A stretch of DNA of 64,000 nucleotides from Geobacteraceae bacterium (GTDB lineage: Bacteria; Desulfobacterota; Desulfuromonadia; Geobacterales; Geobacteraceae), in NCBI GenBank assembly GCA_024281055.1, contig JAMXLF010000070.1:56997-120996 (forward strand), given 5' to 3'. This document shows positions 1-9,833 of the stretch, piece after piece. The translations under genes were made by a program, and so were the position numbers. The first letter of the stretch is position 1, and each line of letters begins with the position of its first letter. The notes under the pieces were generated by a model. It did not search any database, was not told the DNA's origin, and saw only the letters and a program-made list of their open reading frames with translations.

Positions 1-189
1 AAGAAGATATCACCTAAGGCATTGCCTGCAGGATATGCTCTTGATCCGTCTGAAGCGCTGTTCTTGACCATTCTTAGCTCTCAGACGAGATTTGAGACTT
101 CGGTCCCGAAAGAATGGGTGCCACCTCTGAACTTCGAAGAATCTTGGGCTCGCGTGGAGAACTGGGTTAAGTCAGCCGGGTATTTGTAA
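1..189 (+). CDS. C-terminal end of an unidentified protein (5' truncated)
   Basis: An open frame enters from the left edge in frame 1 and stops at TAA 187-189, giving 62 residues ending in WVKSAGYL. There is no start codon inside the window. The tail is tryptophan-rich and moderately hydrophilic, and shows no motif that I can assign. It lies 17 bases before a glycosyltransferase and shares its strand and low GC, so it is probably another polysaccharide-locus gene. Its identity needs the sequence to the left. Confidence 0.6.
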   Translation, partial: KKISPKALPAGYALDPSEALFLTILSSQTRFETSVPKEWVPPLNFEESWARVENWVKSAGYL

Positions 190-206
190 GTCGACAGGAA
201 AACTCA

Positions 207-1109
207 ATGCGTATTTCCGTGGTAATTTGTACATACAATCCGAGCGAGAAAAATATTGCCAGAGCTCTGGATGCGGTTCTTTGTCAAGACCTGAACCGTG
301 AGGAATGGGAATTACTGGTTGTCGACAACAATAGTACTACCCCCGTGAAGGATATGGCCGTGGTGAAAAACCGGAAGGTCCGGGTAGTGTTTGAAGCCAA
401 ACAGGGGCTCTCTGCTGCAAGGGAGTGCGGAATCAGGCATTCGAGCGGCGATATTCTTGTTTTTGTTGACGACGATAATGTTTTGGCCTCGGACTATCTG
501 ACAAACGTCAAGACGATTTTTGAGAATTCGTATATTGGGATTGTGAGTGGAGCGATTGCTCCGGAATATGAAGAAGAGCCACCGGCGTGGTTGTACAAAT
601 TCGAGATCATGTTAGCCATCAGAAAGCCCCACGGTGAAAAGACCTATCTGACGAATATCCCTGTATGTAACCAGTACTTTCCAATCGGAGCGGGAGCGGC
701 AGTCAGACGCAAGTTGATCGAAGCCTACTATGAAGCCATTGCAGAGGGAAGCACCTATATTTCAGGTCGGGTTGGGAAAGAGCTTTCTTCTGCCGAAGAT
801 ATCGACCTGGACTTTTTTGCGATAAGCCGAGGATTCCTTGTCGGCATGGCAGGCGCTCTGAAAATGAAGCACATTATTCCAGCCAGCCGCATGACATCTG
901 AGTATTTGTGCCGGCTGGCAGTTGGTACAACAAAAAGTGCTGCTGAAGTAAATCGGAAGTGGAAATCTGAATTTGGCCATGACGTTTATGATGCTTTGAG
1001 CATGTCGAAAATAAAAATCACCTTAAACCTCCTAATATGCGTATGTCTGTATTGGATGCCTAAGTTCAGAATACGGTATCATTTTTATAAGACTCAGTTA
1101 GCAAACTGA
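207..1109 (+). CDS. Family 2 glycosyltransferase
   Basis: This 300-residue protein should transfer a sugar from a nucleotide-sugar donor during assembly of the surface polysaccharide repeat unit on the cytoplasmic face of the membrane. It opens with the GT-A fold start ISVVICTYNPS, followed by LLVVDNNSTT and the DxD-like VFVDDDN near residue 90, all typical of GT2. The last 30 residues are hydrophobic and basic, which suggests peripheral membrane contact. AGGAAAA lies about 8 bases before the ATG. Family assignment is firm; donor and acceptor are unknown. Confidence 0.9.
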   Translation: MRISVVICTYNPSEKNIARALDAVLCQDLNREEWELLVVDNNSTTPVKDMAVVKNRKVRVVFEAKQGLSAARECGIRHSSGDILVFVDDDNVLASDYLTNVKTIFENSYIGIVSGAIAPEYEEEPPAWLYKFEIMLAIRKPHGEKTYLTNIPVCNQYFPIGAGAAVRRKLIEAYYEAIAEGSTYISGRVGKELSSAEDIDLDFFAISRGFLVGMAGALKMKHIIPASRMTSEYLCRLAVGTTKSAAEVNRKWKSEFGHDVYDALSMSKIKITLNLLICVCLYWMPKFRIRYHFYKTQLAN

Positions 1110-1181
1110 CAGCACAAAGTACATAGTAATCATACTAAGGCGCACCGTCAATTGACGTGCTGAACATCGGTAGAAAACAAC

Positions 1182-2552
1182 ATGAGTCTTCTTCGCCTGT
1201 TTTTTGGTTTTATCGTGTTTTTTGGATGGAGAACTGTTCGTTCTTCCATCGGAGACAAGCGAGCTGTTATTACGTTTATATTCCTCGCTTCCCTTTTCCT
1301 GAATGCCTTTCTGCCTGATCAGAAATTGATAGATACATTTGTATCCTTGCTGAAGATAAGTGCGTTTGCATTGATTTTTGCCGAGATTATAGTATGGAAA
1401 AGCATCGGGGGTGGAAATGCAGATGATTCACCTCAGGAACAGAGGCGACGGGGAATCAGGGTTATTTTATTCTCCGGTGGTTTGATGGCTTTGGTAGGGG
1501 TGCATAATCTCTTGAATATTTCATTTCTGCTCGATTCATCCAACCAGGGAACTGTGACAGCGTTGAATCCATGGGGACTTTTTTTTACTGCATTCGTACT
1601 ATTTGGCGCTTTCTTTTTTTCCATCAAACAACATGATAATGGTGACATCGTAGACTCTTCCTTATTCCGCAAATGTATATTCGTGTCTGCTATAGTGGCT
1701 TGCGGGATATTGGTCTTGGTTTACCGGCAGTATCTTCCTGGAAATGCTGCCAAGCTTGCGGATGGCACCGGTGGCGTGGGATTAGGAAGTATCTCAACAA
1801 ATGAAACTGCTTTGTTGGGGTGTTGCTTGCTAATGTGGATATTGAAAATCCAACATTCACGAGGCGTTTCCTTTCCGACTCTGGCAGGTTCCGGGTGTGC
1901 AATTTGCATTGTCTTCTTAACGCAAAGCCGGCTTGGACTTGCATCCTTATTTATAATCTTGATGCTATATTTCATTGGCACAATCAAGTTCAGGGCTAAG
2001 CAAATTCTTCTTGCCGTCATCATAATTGCAGCGCTCTCAGGGCCTGCTCTTTATGTAATAAATCAGCGCATGACAGCTGATACCGGCTTTATTTCCAAGG
2101 TGGAAGGGGCTGATATGGTCGGGTCAGGCAGGGCGTTCATTTGGCTAAGCTATTTGGATGCTTTCGGTGATGTTGCTCAAGAAAGACCGCTGGCGTGGAT
2201 TCTAGGCGTAGGTCCTGCCGGTGTTGTTAACCTTTATGACAATACCGTTTTGCGGACTTTTTCGGTAGATGTAGCACAAGGTACCTTTTTCCCGTTACAT
2301 AGCGATTTAGTATTTACTTTCCTCGCTATTGGATCTTTGGGATTGTTTATATGGATTGGGTTGGTACATACCATTTATTGCCAGATAAGGAAAAATAGAT
2401 TCAATTTTTGTGCTATGTCAGCGCTCCTGATTTTTATTTTATATTCCGTTTTCGACATGTTGATTTATTTTCCCCTTGGAGTGTGGCTGCTTGCTCAAGC
2501 AATGTTAAGCTTAACAGACAAGCATGGAGATGAGTTGCCGAATTTATCTTAA
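1182..2552 (+). CDS. O-antigen polymerase/ligase-like membrane protein (Wzy/WaaL type)
   Basis: This 456-residue protein is almost entirely hydrophobic, with roughly eleven predicted membrane spans. A large polar loop between residues 295 and 370 contains SGRAFIWLSYLDA and a later PLHSDLVFTFLAIGSLG stretch. Spans, then a large periplasmic loop, then an H-x-D/N-followed-by-Gly-rich helix, is the usual pattern of Wzy polymerases and WaaL ligases. In this locus a role joining lipid-linked repeat units in the periplasm is likely. These families share little sequence identity, so polymerase versus ligase cannot be decided here. Confidence 0.8.
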   Translation: MSLLRLFFGFIVFFGWRTVRSSIGDKRAVITFIFLASLFLNAFLPDQKLIDTFVSLLKISAFALIFAEIIVWKSIGGGNADDSPQEQRRRGIRVILFSGGLMALVGVHNLLNISFLLDSSNQGTVTALNPWGLFFTAFVLFGAFFFSIKQHDNGDIVDSSLFRKCIFVSAIVACGILVLVYRQYLPGNAAKLADGTGGVGLGSISTNETALLGCCLLMWILKIQHSRGVSFPTLAGSGCAICIVFLTQSRLGLASLFIILMLYFIGTIKFRAKQILLAVIIIAALSGPALYVINQRMTADTGFISKVEGADMVGSGRAFIWLSYLDAFGDVAQERPLAWILGVGPAGVVNLYDNTVLRTFSVDVAQGTFFPLHSDLVFTFLAIGSLGLFIWIGLVHTIYCQIRKNRFNFCAMSALLIFILYSVFDMLIYFPLGVWLLAQAMLSLTDKHGDELPNLS

Positions 2553-2566
2553 AGAAAGGATGAATT

Positions 2567-4606
2567 ATGCAAAAACTACTACTGGTGTTCGCTGCAAGTC
2601 TCATCTACGTTTCTAATGCCTACGCTGCTGAATCTGTTAATACCATAACTTCTCCTCGGGCTATTGACGGTAGTTTGCGCATACCGCAGTCCCAGACATT
2701 GGAGATTGATAATGCCGGGAGCGTAGTAATCGGGGCAGGTGCTGCAACCAAGGAAACAAATCCAGCAGTCGCTCCCTCGAACGCATCAGCGCTATCGTCC
2801 AAGTATTACTCGTTGCCGGGCGAACGCCGGGTCTATTATCGTCCGCTCTACGACAAATCGGGTAACCTAGCCGTGAATTCAGATTTTTCCTCGGGAACAT
2901 TTGGATGGATGCTTCCGAATTTATCGGATAAAGGGGGAAAGCCACTGTATTCTGTCGTACGTCATGGCGGAAAGTCATGGCTGAGGATTAATCAGGAACT
3001 CCAGACAGACACCGGGAAACAGGGCCTGGTTGCGCAAACGATAGACATTCCGGAATCTCTTCGCAATGGCGTCATTGAAGTTTCTTTTCTGGTTTCTGGT
3101 TTTTTTACCGGATTCAGAATCCCGGGAGATGGCACGGATTTCGTTTTTAATACAAGAATCGATCCTCGATACCCGGAGCGTATTTACTATTACTATCATC
3201 CCAACGGAGCCTCCACATTTACCCTCATGTTCCTGAAAGGATGGCCGGGAATGAGTGTCCCGGGCGAATCCTTTGAAGTTACAGAGATCGCTGTCCGGGA
3301 AGCGGCATGGCGTTACGAAAGCATCGGAAAAGGGCTACCGGCCTCTGGTGGAACTCTTCATTTTGCGCGTTGGATATCGGCGTGGGATGAGAACGCCCAG
3401 AAAAAACAACTTGCCAACATCAGGAAAATGGGGGGAATGGTACGTGTCTGGCTTAGTAGTGAGCTGTTAGGTACATATGTAAATAAGGCAAATCCTGTCA
3501 AACGGAAATCGCCACACCTGACCCCCCAATACACGAGTGCGACCACTGCCAAGGTATTTACCGGCCTTGACCCTGCTAAGCTTCAACGCCTCGATTGGTT
3601 CTTCGAAGCAGCCCGCCAACAGGGCTTGAAGGTTGTTATCACTCTCTTTGGAGGCTATACAGACAGTGCCGGGAATCCGCACGCTAAAATGAGCCTTCCG
3701 CTATCGCTGGAATTTCTGGATACTGACCCAGACGTCAGGGCTGGATTCAATACTCTGGCTTCAGCAATCGTTACCCGGTATGCCAAATATGAGAATATTG
3801 TTGGCTGGGAACTCGTAAACGAAGGGTGGGGGACATGGAGAGGCAATTACTCCGGCTACGCTCCTGCGGCTGATTTTAACAACGACCGGCCCTTGTCCTT
3901 TGCAGGTTACCGGGCTTGGGAGAGATCAGCGTACGCAGCGGTGAAAGCTGCTGACCCCAAGCGACCAGTCATTCTGAACTCGGGCGACAGCGATACGCTT
4001 TACCTTTTGGGTACAGACAGCGTTTGCGACTGGAGCGCAGTTTCTGAATACCTGGGTGCAATCAGGATTGCCAATTTCTCAGGGACTCCAACAAGATTTT
4101 ACGTTTTTTCCAAAAAGACGAACTCGTTGGCAAACGGAACACCTTTAAAAGTGCATACTACGGGATCATTCCCATCCGGAATAGATGGAACGACGGTGTA
4201 TTACGTCGTCAACGTCTCACAGGATAGCTTCGAGCTTGCCAAAACTCCGGGAGGAGCCGGCTTAGACACAAACGGAGGATCGGGCAGGCTTTACTTTTAC
4301 AGCACAGATGGTACCAGCTTGGCTGCATTTGATAACGTCTTCCAGCGCTGGGCCGATTTCCCGAAAATGGAGATGTTTGCCGAAATGGGGGCTCCGGTCG
4401 AAGTCGGTCGGCTGCTGTATCGCGACGATACCTACGAAGCTGTTTATTTGCGGGAGGGGTTTAATCGTTTGGGACGTTTCGGATTTACCTCGGGCATAGT
4501 TTACGATGAGTTTCCAGCGTTTAAAATATTGTGGGACGCCAACTACAATTTGAACCAGTCAGGAAAGGTTACAGCTACCTTCGGGGCTACGGGTAAGACA
4601 AATTGA
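2567..4606 (+). CDS. Secreted GH5-like glycoside hydrolase with an inserted phage-structural-type domain
   Basis: 679 residues with a signal peptide ending near AYA at residue 20. Residues 100-245 resemble a CBM4/9-like beta-sandwich (NLAVNSDFSSGTFGW). A TIM-barrel region from about 265 to 660 has the GH5-type acid/base site WELVNEG (Glu419) and a candidate nucleophile in MFAEMG (Glu606). Between them, residues ~500-580 form a separate module (PLKVHTTGSFPSG, YYVVNVSQDSFELA, GSG) like domains found in phage structural proteins. It follows the polymerase by 14 bases and probably trims or processes the exported polysaccharide. The exact GH family and substrate are uncertain. Confidence 0.8.
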   Translation: MQKLLLVFAASLIYVSNAYAAESVNTITSPRAIDGSLRIPQSQTLEIDNAGSVVIGAGAATKETNPAVAPSNASALSSKYYSLPGERRVYYRPLYDKSGNLAVNSDFSSGTFGWMLPNLSDKGGKPLYSVVRHGGKSWLRINQELQTDTGKQGLVAQTIDIPESLRNGVIEVSFLVSGFFTGFRIPGDGTDFVFNTRIDPRYPERIYYYYHPNGASTFTLMFLKGWPGMSVPGESFEVTEIAVREAAWRYESIGKGLPASGGTLHFARWISAWDENAQKKQLANIRKMGGMVRVWLSSELLGTYVNKANPVKRKSPHLTPQYTSATTAKVFTGLDPAKLQRLDWFFEAARQQGLKVVITLFGGYTDSAGNPHAKMSLPLSLEFLDTDPDVRAGFNTLASAIVTRYAKYENIVGWELVNEGWGTWRGNYSGYAPAADFNNDRPLSFAGYRAWERSAYAAVKAADPKRPVILNSGDSDTLYLLGTDSVCDWSAVSEYLGAIRIANFSGTPTRFYVFSKKTNSLANGTPLKVHTTGSFPSGIDGTTVYYVVNVSQDSFELAKTPGGAGLDTNGGSGRLYFYSTDGTSLAAFDNVFQRWADFPKMEMFAEMGAPVEVGRLLYRDDTYEAVYLREGFNRLGRFGFTSGIVYDEFPAFKILWDANYNLNQSGKVTATFGATGKTN

Positions 4607-4675
4607 CAGCCGATTAAGAAAAAAAACGTTTCCTTGTATATAACACTCGCTTGCAACTAAAGGAAATACCAAGTA

Positions 4676-5908
4676 ATGAAGATTGTTGTTTTGTCGCCAG
4701 TTGTATATGGAAATACTTGTGGGCATGGTGGCGGCATACTTTCTTTTGGTCAGCTCAAGCGGCTTGTACGCAAGCATGAAGTTCATTTTATTTCTTTCTA
4801 CAAGGGAAATGACACTGGATTGCATGATCCAGTGTGCTTGAGAGACCTGCAAAGCATTTGCGCATCAGTGACGTTGGTCCCATTACAGGTGGGGGTTTTG
4901 CGACGAGTTTGCTCGAAACTGGCACCGTTTTTTCGTTTCATGCCGAACGACGCAGCCTTCATATCTTCAAGAAACATGAAATCTCGGGTTCTGGAGGTTG
5001 TACACGAAATAACACCCGATGTAGTTCTGATTCAGTTCCCCCCAATGGCGCAATATGTGACTTTTAATAGACAGACTCCAGTAGTTTTGGATGTTCACGA
5101 CGTTTTTTCGGTGTCCTTTTTTCGAAAGTTCCGGGTCGAAACATCATTGATGAGCCGCATCTATCGCCTGATTGATTGGTTGACATGGGTGCGTTATGAG
5201 TCATTTTTTTATTCTCAATTCGATGCAATTTACACTCTTACTGAGCAAGACAGGTCTGGACTCCGCATATTCTCGCCTGAACTTGATGTCGATGTCATAC
5301 CGGCAGCTGTAGATGTGCCAGAAAAAATGCCCCCGCTTCGCCCATTGGCAAAGAAACAGGTCCTGTTCGTCGGTTCGTTTTATCATTCTCCAAATATCGA
5401 CGCAGTAAAGTATTTTCTGTCAGAAATATTTCCCCTCGTATTGCAGCAGGTGCCGGATACAGAATTTATCGTGGCTGGCAAAGGAGCAGAAACATATTTC
5501 AAGCAACACGAGTACAGGCAGGTCCGGTTTCTCGGTTTTGTTGAAAACATCGATGAGCTCTATGGCTCGTCTGCTGCTGTTGTTATCCCGATCCGTTTCG
5601 GTGGCGGGGTGAAAATCAAAGCTATCGAGGCCATGGCGAACTGCTGCCCTATCGTTTCGACCAGTATAGGAATGGAAGAGACTGGAGCTATACATCGGCG
5701 GCATGTCTCAATTGCCGATACTCCAGAGAACTTTGCTGCGGAAATTGTCGCGCTGCTGCTTGACGATAATTTGAGATGCTTTCTGGTAAAGAATGCTTGG
5801 GAGCTCGCTAGAGAACGTTTTTCCTGGGAATCACGGACCGAACTACTTGAAACGCTTCTCGAACGGGTCGTTACCGGGAAAACCAGAAATGGTACACGGA
5901 AACTGTAG
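4676..5908 (+). CDS. Family 4 glycosyltransferase
   Basis: This 410-residue protein has a two-domain GT-B layout. The N-terminal Rossmann domain begins MKIVVLSPVVYGN with a glycine-rich GHGGGILS loop. The C-terminal half carries VLFVGSFYHSPNIDAVKYF, then IPIRFGGGVKIKAIEAMA, the nucleotide-sugar binding segment of GT4 enzymes. It should act in the cytoplasm on a lipid-linked acceptor. Its stop codon overlaps the GTG start of the next glycosyltransferase by one base, so the two are very likely translationally coupled. Confidence 0.9.
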   Translation: MKIVVLSPVVYGNTCGHGGGILSFGQLKRLVRKHEVHFISFYKGNDTGLHDPVCLRDLQSICASVTLVPLQVGVLRRVCSKLAPFFRFMPNDAAFISSRNMKSRVLEVVHEITPDVVLIQFPPMAQYVTFNRQTPVVLDVHDVFSVSFFRKFRVETSLMSRIYRLIDWLTWVRYESFFYSQFDAIYTLTEQDRSGLRIFSPELDVDVIPAAVDVPEKMPPLRPLAKKQVLFVGSFYHSPNIDAVKYFLSEIFPLVLQQVPDTEFIVAGKGAETYFKQHEYRQVRFLGFVENIDELYGSSAAVVIPIRFGGGVKIKAIEAMANCCPIVSTSIGMEETGAIHRRHVSIADTPENFAAEIVALLLDDNLRCFLVKNAWELARERFSWESRTELLETLLERVVTGKTRNGTRKL

Positions 5909-6840
5909 TGAACAATCCACTCGTAACGCTCATAATCGTTAACTGGAATACCTGGGATTTGGTCAAGCAATGTCTTGAATCGGTGAGGCAGGATTCGATC
6001 GATTGCAGCCTTCGAACCATAGTTGTCGATAACGGCTCTACAGATGGAAGCGCAGAAAACATCGAAAAATTCTTTCCCGATGTGGAGCTGATGCGTAACG
6101 CGGAAAATCTAGGTTTTGCGAAGGCTAACAATCAGGCGTTGCAAATGGTTAGTACACCGTTTGTATGTCTCTTGAACTCTGATACTATTGTTCCTGAAGG
6201 ACTGTTCAAGGGCCTGGTTCAATTTTTACAGGGAAATCCCGAAGCTGTTGCTTGCGCCCCTGCACTCAGGCTGCCCAGCGGGAAACTGCAGGTCGGCGGG
6301 GCTGGCTTTCGGTTGACATTGACGACGGCCTTTAATCATTTTTTCTTCCTTTCCCGGGTTTCGCCAAGGTTCAAGGGCATGTACATATACCAGGACTACT
6401 TTGTACGCCTAGGCGTTCCGGTCCAAGTGGACTGGCTGGTTGGTGCTTGCTTTCTCGTCAGAGCATCCGCGATAGACCGGGTCGGCCCTCTGACAGAAGA
6501 TTATCATATGTATGCCGAGGATGTTGAATGGTGTCAGCGGCTCTCAACAGTAGGAAATCTGTATTACATTCCCTCTTATGAAGTAATCCATTTTGTAGGT
6601 GCCAGTTCAGCACTCAATAAGACACCATCAGTTACTTGGCTTGATTCAACATTTTCACTTTTTGAAAAAAATAATTCGAACATGAAATTAAAATTTTTCC
6701 AGTTGATTTTTTTAGCTGGTTTCGGAACACGATTGATCATCTATGCCATAGCGTCATTGTTTAATAAGAACTATGCAAAGAATGCAAGGGAAATGTTGGC
6801 ATATTCTCTTTACTCTGCAAAAAATATGATCGGATTTTGA
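5908..6840 (+). CDS. Family 2 glycosyltransferase, rhamnosyltransferase-like
   Basis: 310 residues from a GTG start that overlaps the preceding TAG. The start VTLIIVNWNTWDLVKQCLESV, then IVVDNGSTDGS, NLGFAKANNQAL and LLNSDT, are characteristic of the GT2 subgroup containing WbbL-like rhamnosyltransferases. The later segment GACFLVRASAIDRVGPLTEDYHMYAEDVEW matches the conserved acceptor-side D/E-rich motif of that subgroup. The C-terminal ~60 residues include a hydrophobic helix. Rhamnose as the sugar is an inference from subgroup resemblance only. Confidence 0.9.
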   Translation: MNNPLVTLIIVNWNTWDLVKQCLESVRQDSIDCSLRTIVVDNGSTDGSAENIEKFFPDVELMRNAENLGFAKANNQALQMVSTPFVCLLNSDTIVPEGLFKGLVQFLQGNPEAVACAPALRLPSGKLQVGGAGFRLTLTTAFNHFFFLSRVSPRFKGMYIYQDYFVRLGVPVQVDWLVGACFLVRASAIDRVGPLTEDYHMYAEDVEWCQRLSTVGNLYYIPSYEVIHFVGASSALNKTPSVTWLDSTFSLFEKNNSNMKLKFFQLIFLAGFGTRLIIYAIASLFNKNYAKNAREMLAYSLYSAKNMIGF

Positions 6841-6883
6841 ATATGTACCTTACAAAATCAGCTGCATTCATGGTGGGTGCGTT

Positions 6884-8659
6884 ATGTTGTTAAAATACAT
6901 AGCATTGCAGAAAAGATCCGATTATATAATCCCATACTTTTTTATGGTTGCTTATCCGTTTATTCTACTAATTCTGTTGAACTGCCTGACGCTTGCGGCC
7001 TGCTCGTCCGGTGGAGGCGGCAGCGGGATCGTTATTTCGCCTGTAATCTGGTCCGATGAAACTAAGGACGGGCCTATTGTCGGCACTGTCGTAGATCAGC
7101 TGGGAAATCCAGTGCCACAGGTAGCCATTTACTTCAGCAGTGCTCCGGTATCCAGGATAAGTTACACCGACAACAACGGGAAATTTTCAATTGCAAGTTA
7201 CCCCTTGGGCGGCCAATTGGTAAGATTCGAGAAATCCGGTTACGCAGGGGCTGCCGTGCAGGCGCTACTGACGTCGAGCAAGCAGGATTTAGGTACCATA
7301 AGAATGGCGTTCGGAGATGCCAATGCCGATGGGGCAGTAGATTCATTCGATGTTAGTCTCTACCAAGCGGTTCTCGGTACTGCGGTAACAAATTTTAACC
7401 GCTTTATGGATTTCGATGGCAACGGGGTAATAGACGCGCAAGACCTGGACATCGTCAATCACGGTGTCGGGACTCGCGGTCTTCAATGCAGCGAATGGCT
7501 GATATCGAAGCCTGATTATGTCGCCTATATCCCGGTACCGTATAACTCGTTTACCACGAACCAACACTACCTTGTCACGCAGTTGAACAACGGCAGATTG
7601 CTCGGGGTCTGGACCGCAGCGTTGACTGAATCTTGCGAGAATCAGAGTGTGGTTTGCAATTGGAGTGACGACGGTGGTAAGACATGGTCGGGTGTTAACA
7701 TGATAGCTGGTCCGCCGGTCAATATAGCCTCATGGGGATTTCCGGTGTATGTACCGGAGAAGAACCGCGTATACGTTTTTTACAACAGGGACGTGGGGTC
7801 TCGCATTTACCAACATGGGTATTTGGCTATGAAATACTCAGATGATGGTGGGGAAACATGGAGTAACGAATATTTGTATGTGATACCGCCAGGTGAATAT
7901 TCGCCGCAGGATCCGGGGAACCCTCCTTACTGGTGGGCTTATCAGAAGCCCATAAGGATCGGAGACAAATTCGTGGTCGGCTTCACTGAAATACTCCCTC
8001 ATGAACCCGATATCTACTACTCGACGGAAATTCGCTTCCTAAGCTTCGATAACATCGCAACGATCTCCGATCCCAATGGCCTCAAAATAACCGCTTTCCC
8101 CGTGAATGGTGCTGGGCTGAAAGGTGGCGGTGCGACGGAGTCTTTGAGCACACTACAGGAACCCTCCTTAGTTCAGTTGAGCGATGGCCGGCTGTTTTGC
8201 GTCATGAGAAGTGGAAGGGGGTTTCCGTACTATTCCATTTCTGCTGATAACGGTAAAACATGGACAACTCCCGCCGGCTTGCGCTATGGAGACGGTCAGC
8301 CTCTGATAGATCAACCATTGGCCTCATGCCCCATCTATAAGCTGAGCGATAGCTCATACGTACTGGTTTTCCACAATAACGATGGAACAGCAAACGGGGG
8401 TACTGATCCCGGAGACGGAACGAAGAACAGGTCACCTGCGTTTATCGCATATGCACAAGAATCCTTGACAAATGTGCAGCCTTTAACTTTTAATACTCCG
8501 GTAAGGTTCCTTGAGAATTATGTTCGCCCCTACGGTCCCCAGTTCCGGACTGAAATAGGAACGTATCCCAGTATGACAGTGATAAATGGAACGCCGATAT
8601 TATGGTATCCGGACAGGAAATATTTCCTGTTAGGTAAGCGGTTGCCTAAACCGTCATGA
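6884..8659 (+). CDS. Lipoprotein with Ig-like, dockerin-like and sialidase/Asp-box domains
   Basis: 591 residues. A long hydrophobic N-terminus ends in a lipobox (LTLAAC, Cys40) followed by a Ser/Gly linker, so a lipid-anchored exported protein is likely. Residues ~62-140 look like a carboxypeptidase-regulatory/Ig-like repeat (GTVVDQLGNPVPQVAI). Residues 143-195 contain two calcium-loop repeats of dockerin type I form (GDANADGAVDSFDVSLY and MDFDGNGVIDAQDLDIV). The rest shows Asp-box motifs (SDDGGKTW, SDDGGETW, SADNGKTW) of sialidase/BNR propellers. It may bind or cleave the local polysaccharide. The catalytic arginine triad was not verified. Confidence 0.8.
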   Translation: MLLKYIALQKRSDYIIPYFFMVAYPFILLILLNCLTLAACSSGGGGSGIVISPVIWSDETKDGPIVGTVVDQLGNPVPQVAIYFSSAPVSRISYTDNNGKFSIASYPLGGQLVRFEKSGYAGAAVQALLTSSKQDLGTIRMAFGDANADGAVDSFDVSLYQAVLGTAVTNFNRFMDFDGNGVIDAQDLDIVNHGVGTRGLQCSEWLISKPDYVAYIPVPYNSFTTNQHYLVTQLNNGRLLGVWTAALTESCENQSVVCNWSDDGGKTWSGVNMIAGPPVNIASWGFPVYVPEKNRVYVFYNRDVGSRIYQHGYLAMKYSDDGGETWSNEYLYVIPPGEYSPQDPGNPPYWWAYQKPIRIGDKFVVGFTEILPHEPDIYYSTEIRFLSFDNIATISDPNGLKITAFPVNGAGLKGGGATESLSTLQEPSLVQLSDGRLFCVMRSGRGFPYYSISADNGKTWTTPAGLRYGDGQPLIDQPLASCPIYKLSDSSYVLVFHNNDGTANGGTDPGDGTKNRSPAFIAYAQESLTNVQPLTFNTPVRFLENYVRPYGPQFRTEIGTYPSMTVINGTPILWYPDRKYFLLGKRLPKPS

Positions 8660-8714
8660 TATTGCGTACTGCAGCGAGGCAATTTTCATGGCGATAAGGC
8701 GTTAGGTATCAGTA

Positions 8715-9833
8715 ATGAGAATCGGTATTGAAGCAAAATGGTTTTTTAACGGTCCACCAAGCGGCAGGGTTGTAATAAGAAACCTGATTAAACATTTAGT
8801 TGATCTTCCCGGCGAAGACGAGTTATTTATTTTCCTCGACAAGAGGGACCGAGAAGAGGCATTTCCTTACATCCGCCCCCATGTCCATCTCGTCTACGTT
8901 TGGGGCGGTAACAATATGTTATCGAATACTTTTGTACTTCCTGCCCGCGCTTGGAACCTCCATCTTGACGTGCTGATTTTCCAAAATTTTTCTCCGATAT
9001 TTTCGAATTTCAAACGCCATGCATTCATTCATGACGTGCTTTTCAGGACAAATCCTGAATTCTACACTTCAGTAGAGCGAATATACTTGTCACCGCTCAA
9101 GTTCTTGAGTAAGTTTACCCACAGATTATGTACTGTTTCCGAAACTGAAAAAAAAAGGATGGTCGCTCTTGGATACGGCCGTGAAGGCAAAATTGATGTC
9201 ATCTACCACGGTGTTGACGATGCATTCATGCCAGTGGAAAAACATAACAAGAACGACTTGATTCGTGTTTCGGAAAAATATGGGTTACCTTCGCGATTCA
9301 TTCTGTACGTAGGTCGGCTTAACGCGCGTAAAAACATATTTAATCTTCTCCGTGCAATTCCTCTGCTGGATGATGCTTCCATTCCTTTGGTTGTCGTTGG
9401 CGGTTATGACTGGAAGATGGAAAAGGTTGACGGTCTCGTCCGCGATCTCGGTATCCATGATCGGATCATCTTCACCGGTCCGGTATACGGCGACGACCTC
9501 CCATGCATATATGCTCTTGCCAAGGTATTCTGTTTTGTGTCTTATGCCGAAAGCTTCGGCTTGCCTGCACTGGAGGGAATGGCCTCCGGGGTGCCGGTGG
9601 TCGTTTCCAATCGAACATGCCTGCCAGAGATTTGCGGCGATGCTGCACTGTATGCTGACCCTGAGAATCCTTCTGAAATTGCGGCGATGATCGACCGGCT
9701 GCTTCAAGAGAACGAACTCTGGCTGGAAAAACGTGAACTCGGTATCTTGCGAGCCCAGGCATTTACATGGACCCGTTCCGCAGAACAACTCATGAAAAGT
9801 GCTTATCGTGCTGCACGAAAGGATGACGCCTGA
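8715..9833 (+). CDS. Family 4 glycosyltransferase (mannosyltransferase-like)
   Basis: 372 residues in GT-B form. The N-terminal half has MRIGIEAKWFFNGPPSGRVV and an ending VSETEKKRMVALG; the C-terminal half has FILYVGRLNARKNIFNLLRA, VFCFVSYAESFGLPALEGMA and GVPVVVSN, including the E-x7-E donor-binding motif. This resembles GT4 mannosyl- and rhamnosyltransferases of O-antigen and capsule loci. The stop TGA is followed directly by the ATG of the acetyltransferase gene, indicating coupling. The sugar is not predictable. Confidence 0.9.
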   Translation: MRIGIEAKWFFNGPPSGRVVIRNLIKHLVDLPGEDELFIFLDKRDREEAFPYIRPHVHLVYVWGGNNMLSNTFVLPARAWNLHLDVLIFQNFSPIFSNFKRHAFIHDVLFRTNPEFYTSVERIYLSPLKFLSKFTHRLCTVSETEKKRMVALGYGREGKIDVIYHGVDDAFMPVEKHNKNDLIRVSEKYGLPSRFILYVGRLNARKNIFNLLRAIPLLDDASIPLVVVGGYDWKMEKVDGLVRDLGIHDRIIFTGPVYGDDLPCIYALAKVFCFVSYAESFGLPALEGMASGVPVVVSNRTCLPEICGDAALYADPENPSEIAAMIDRLLQENELWLEKRELGILRAQAFTWTRSAEQLMKSAYRAARKDDA

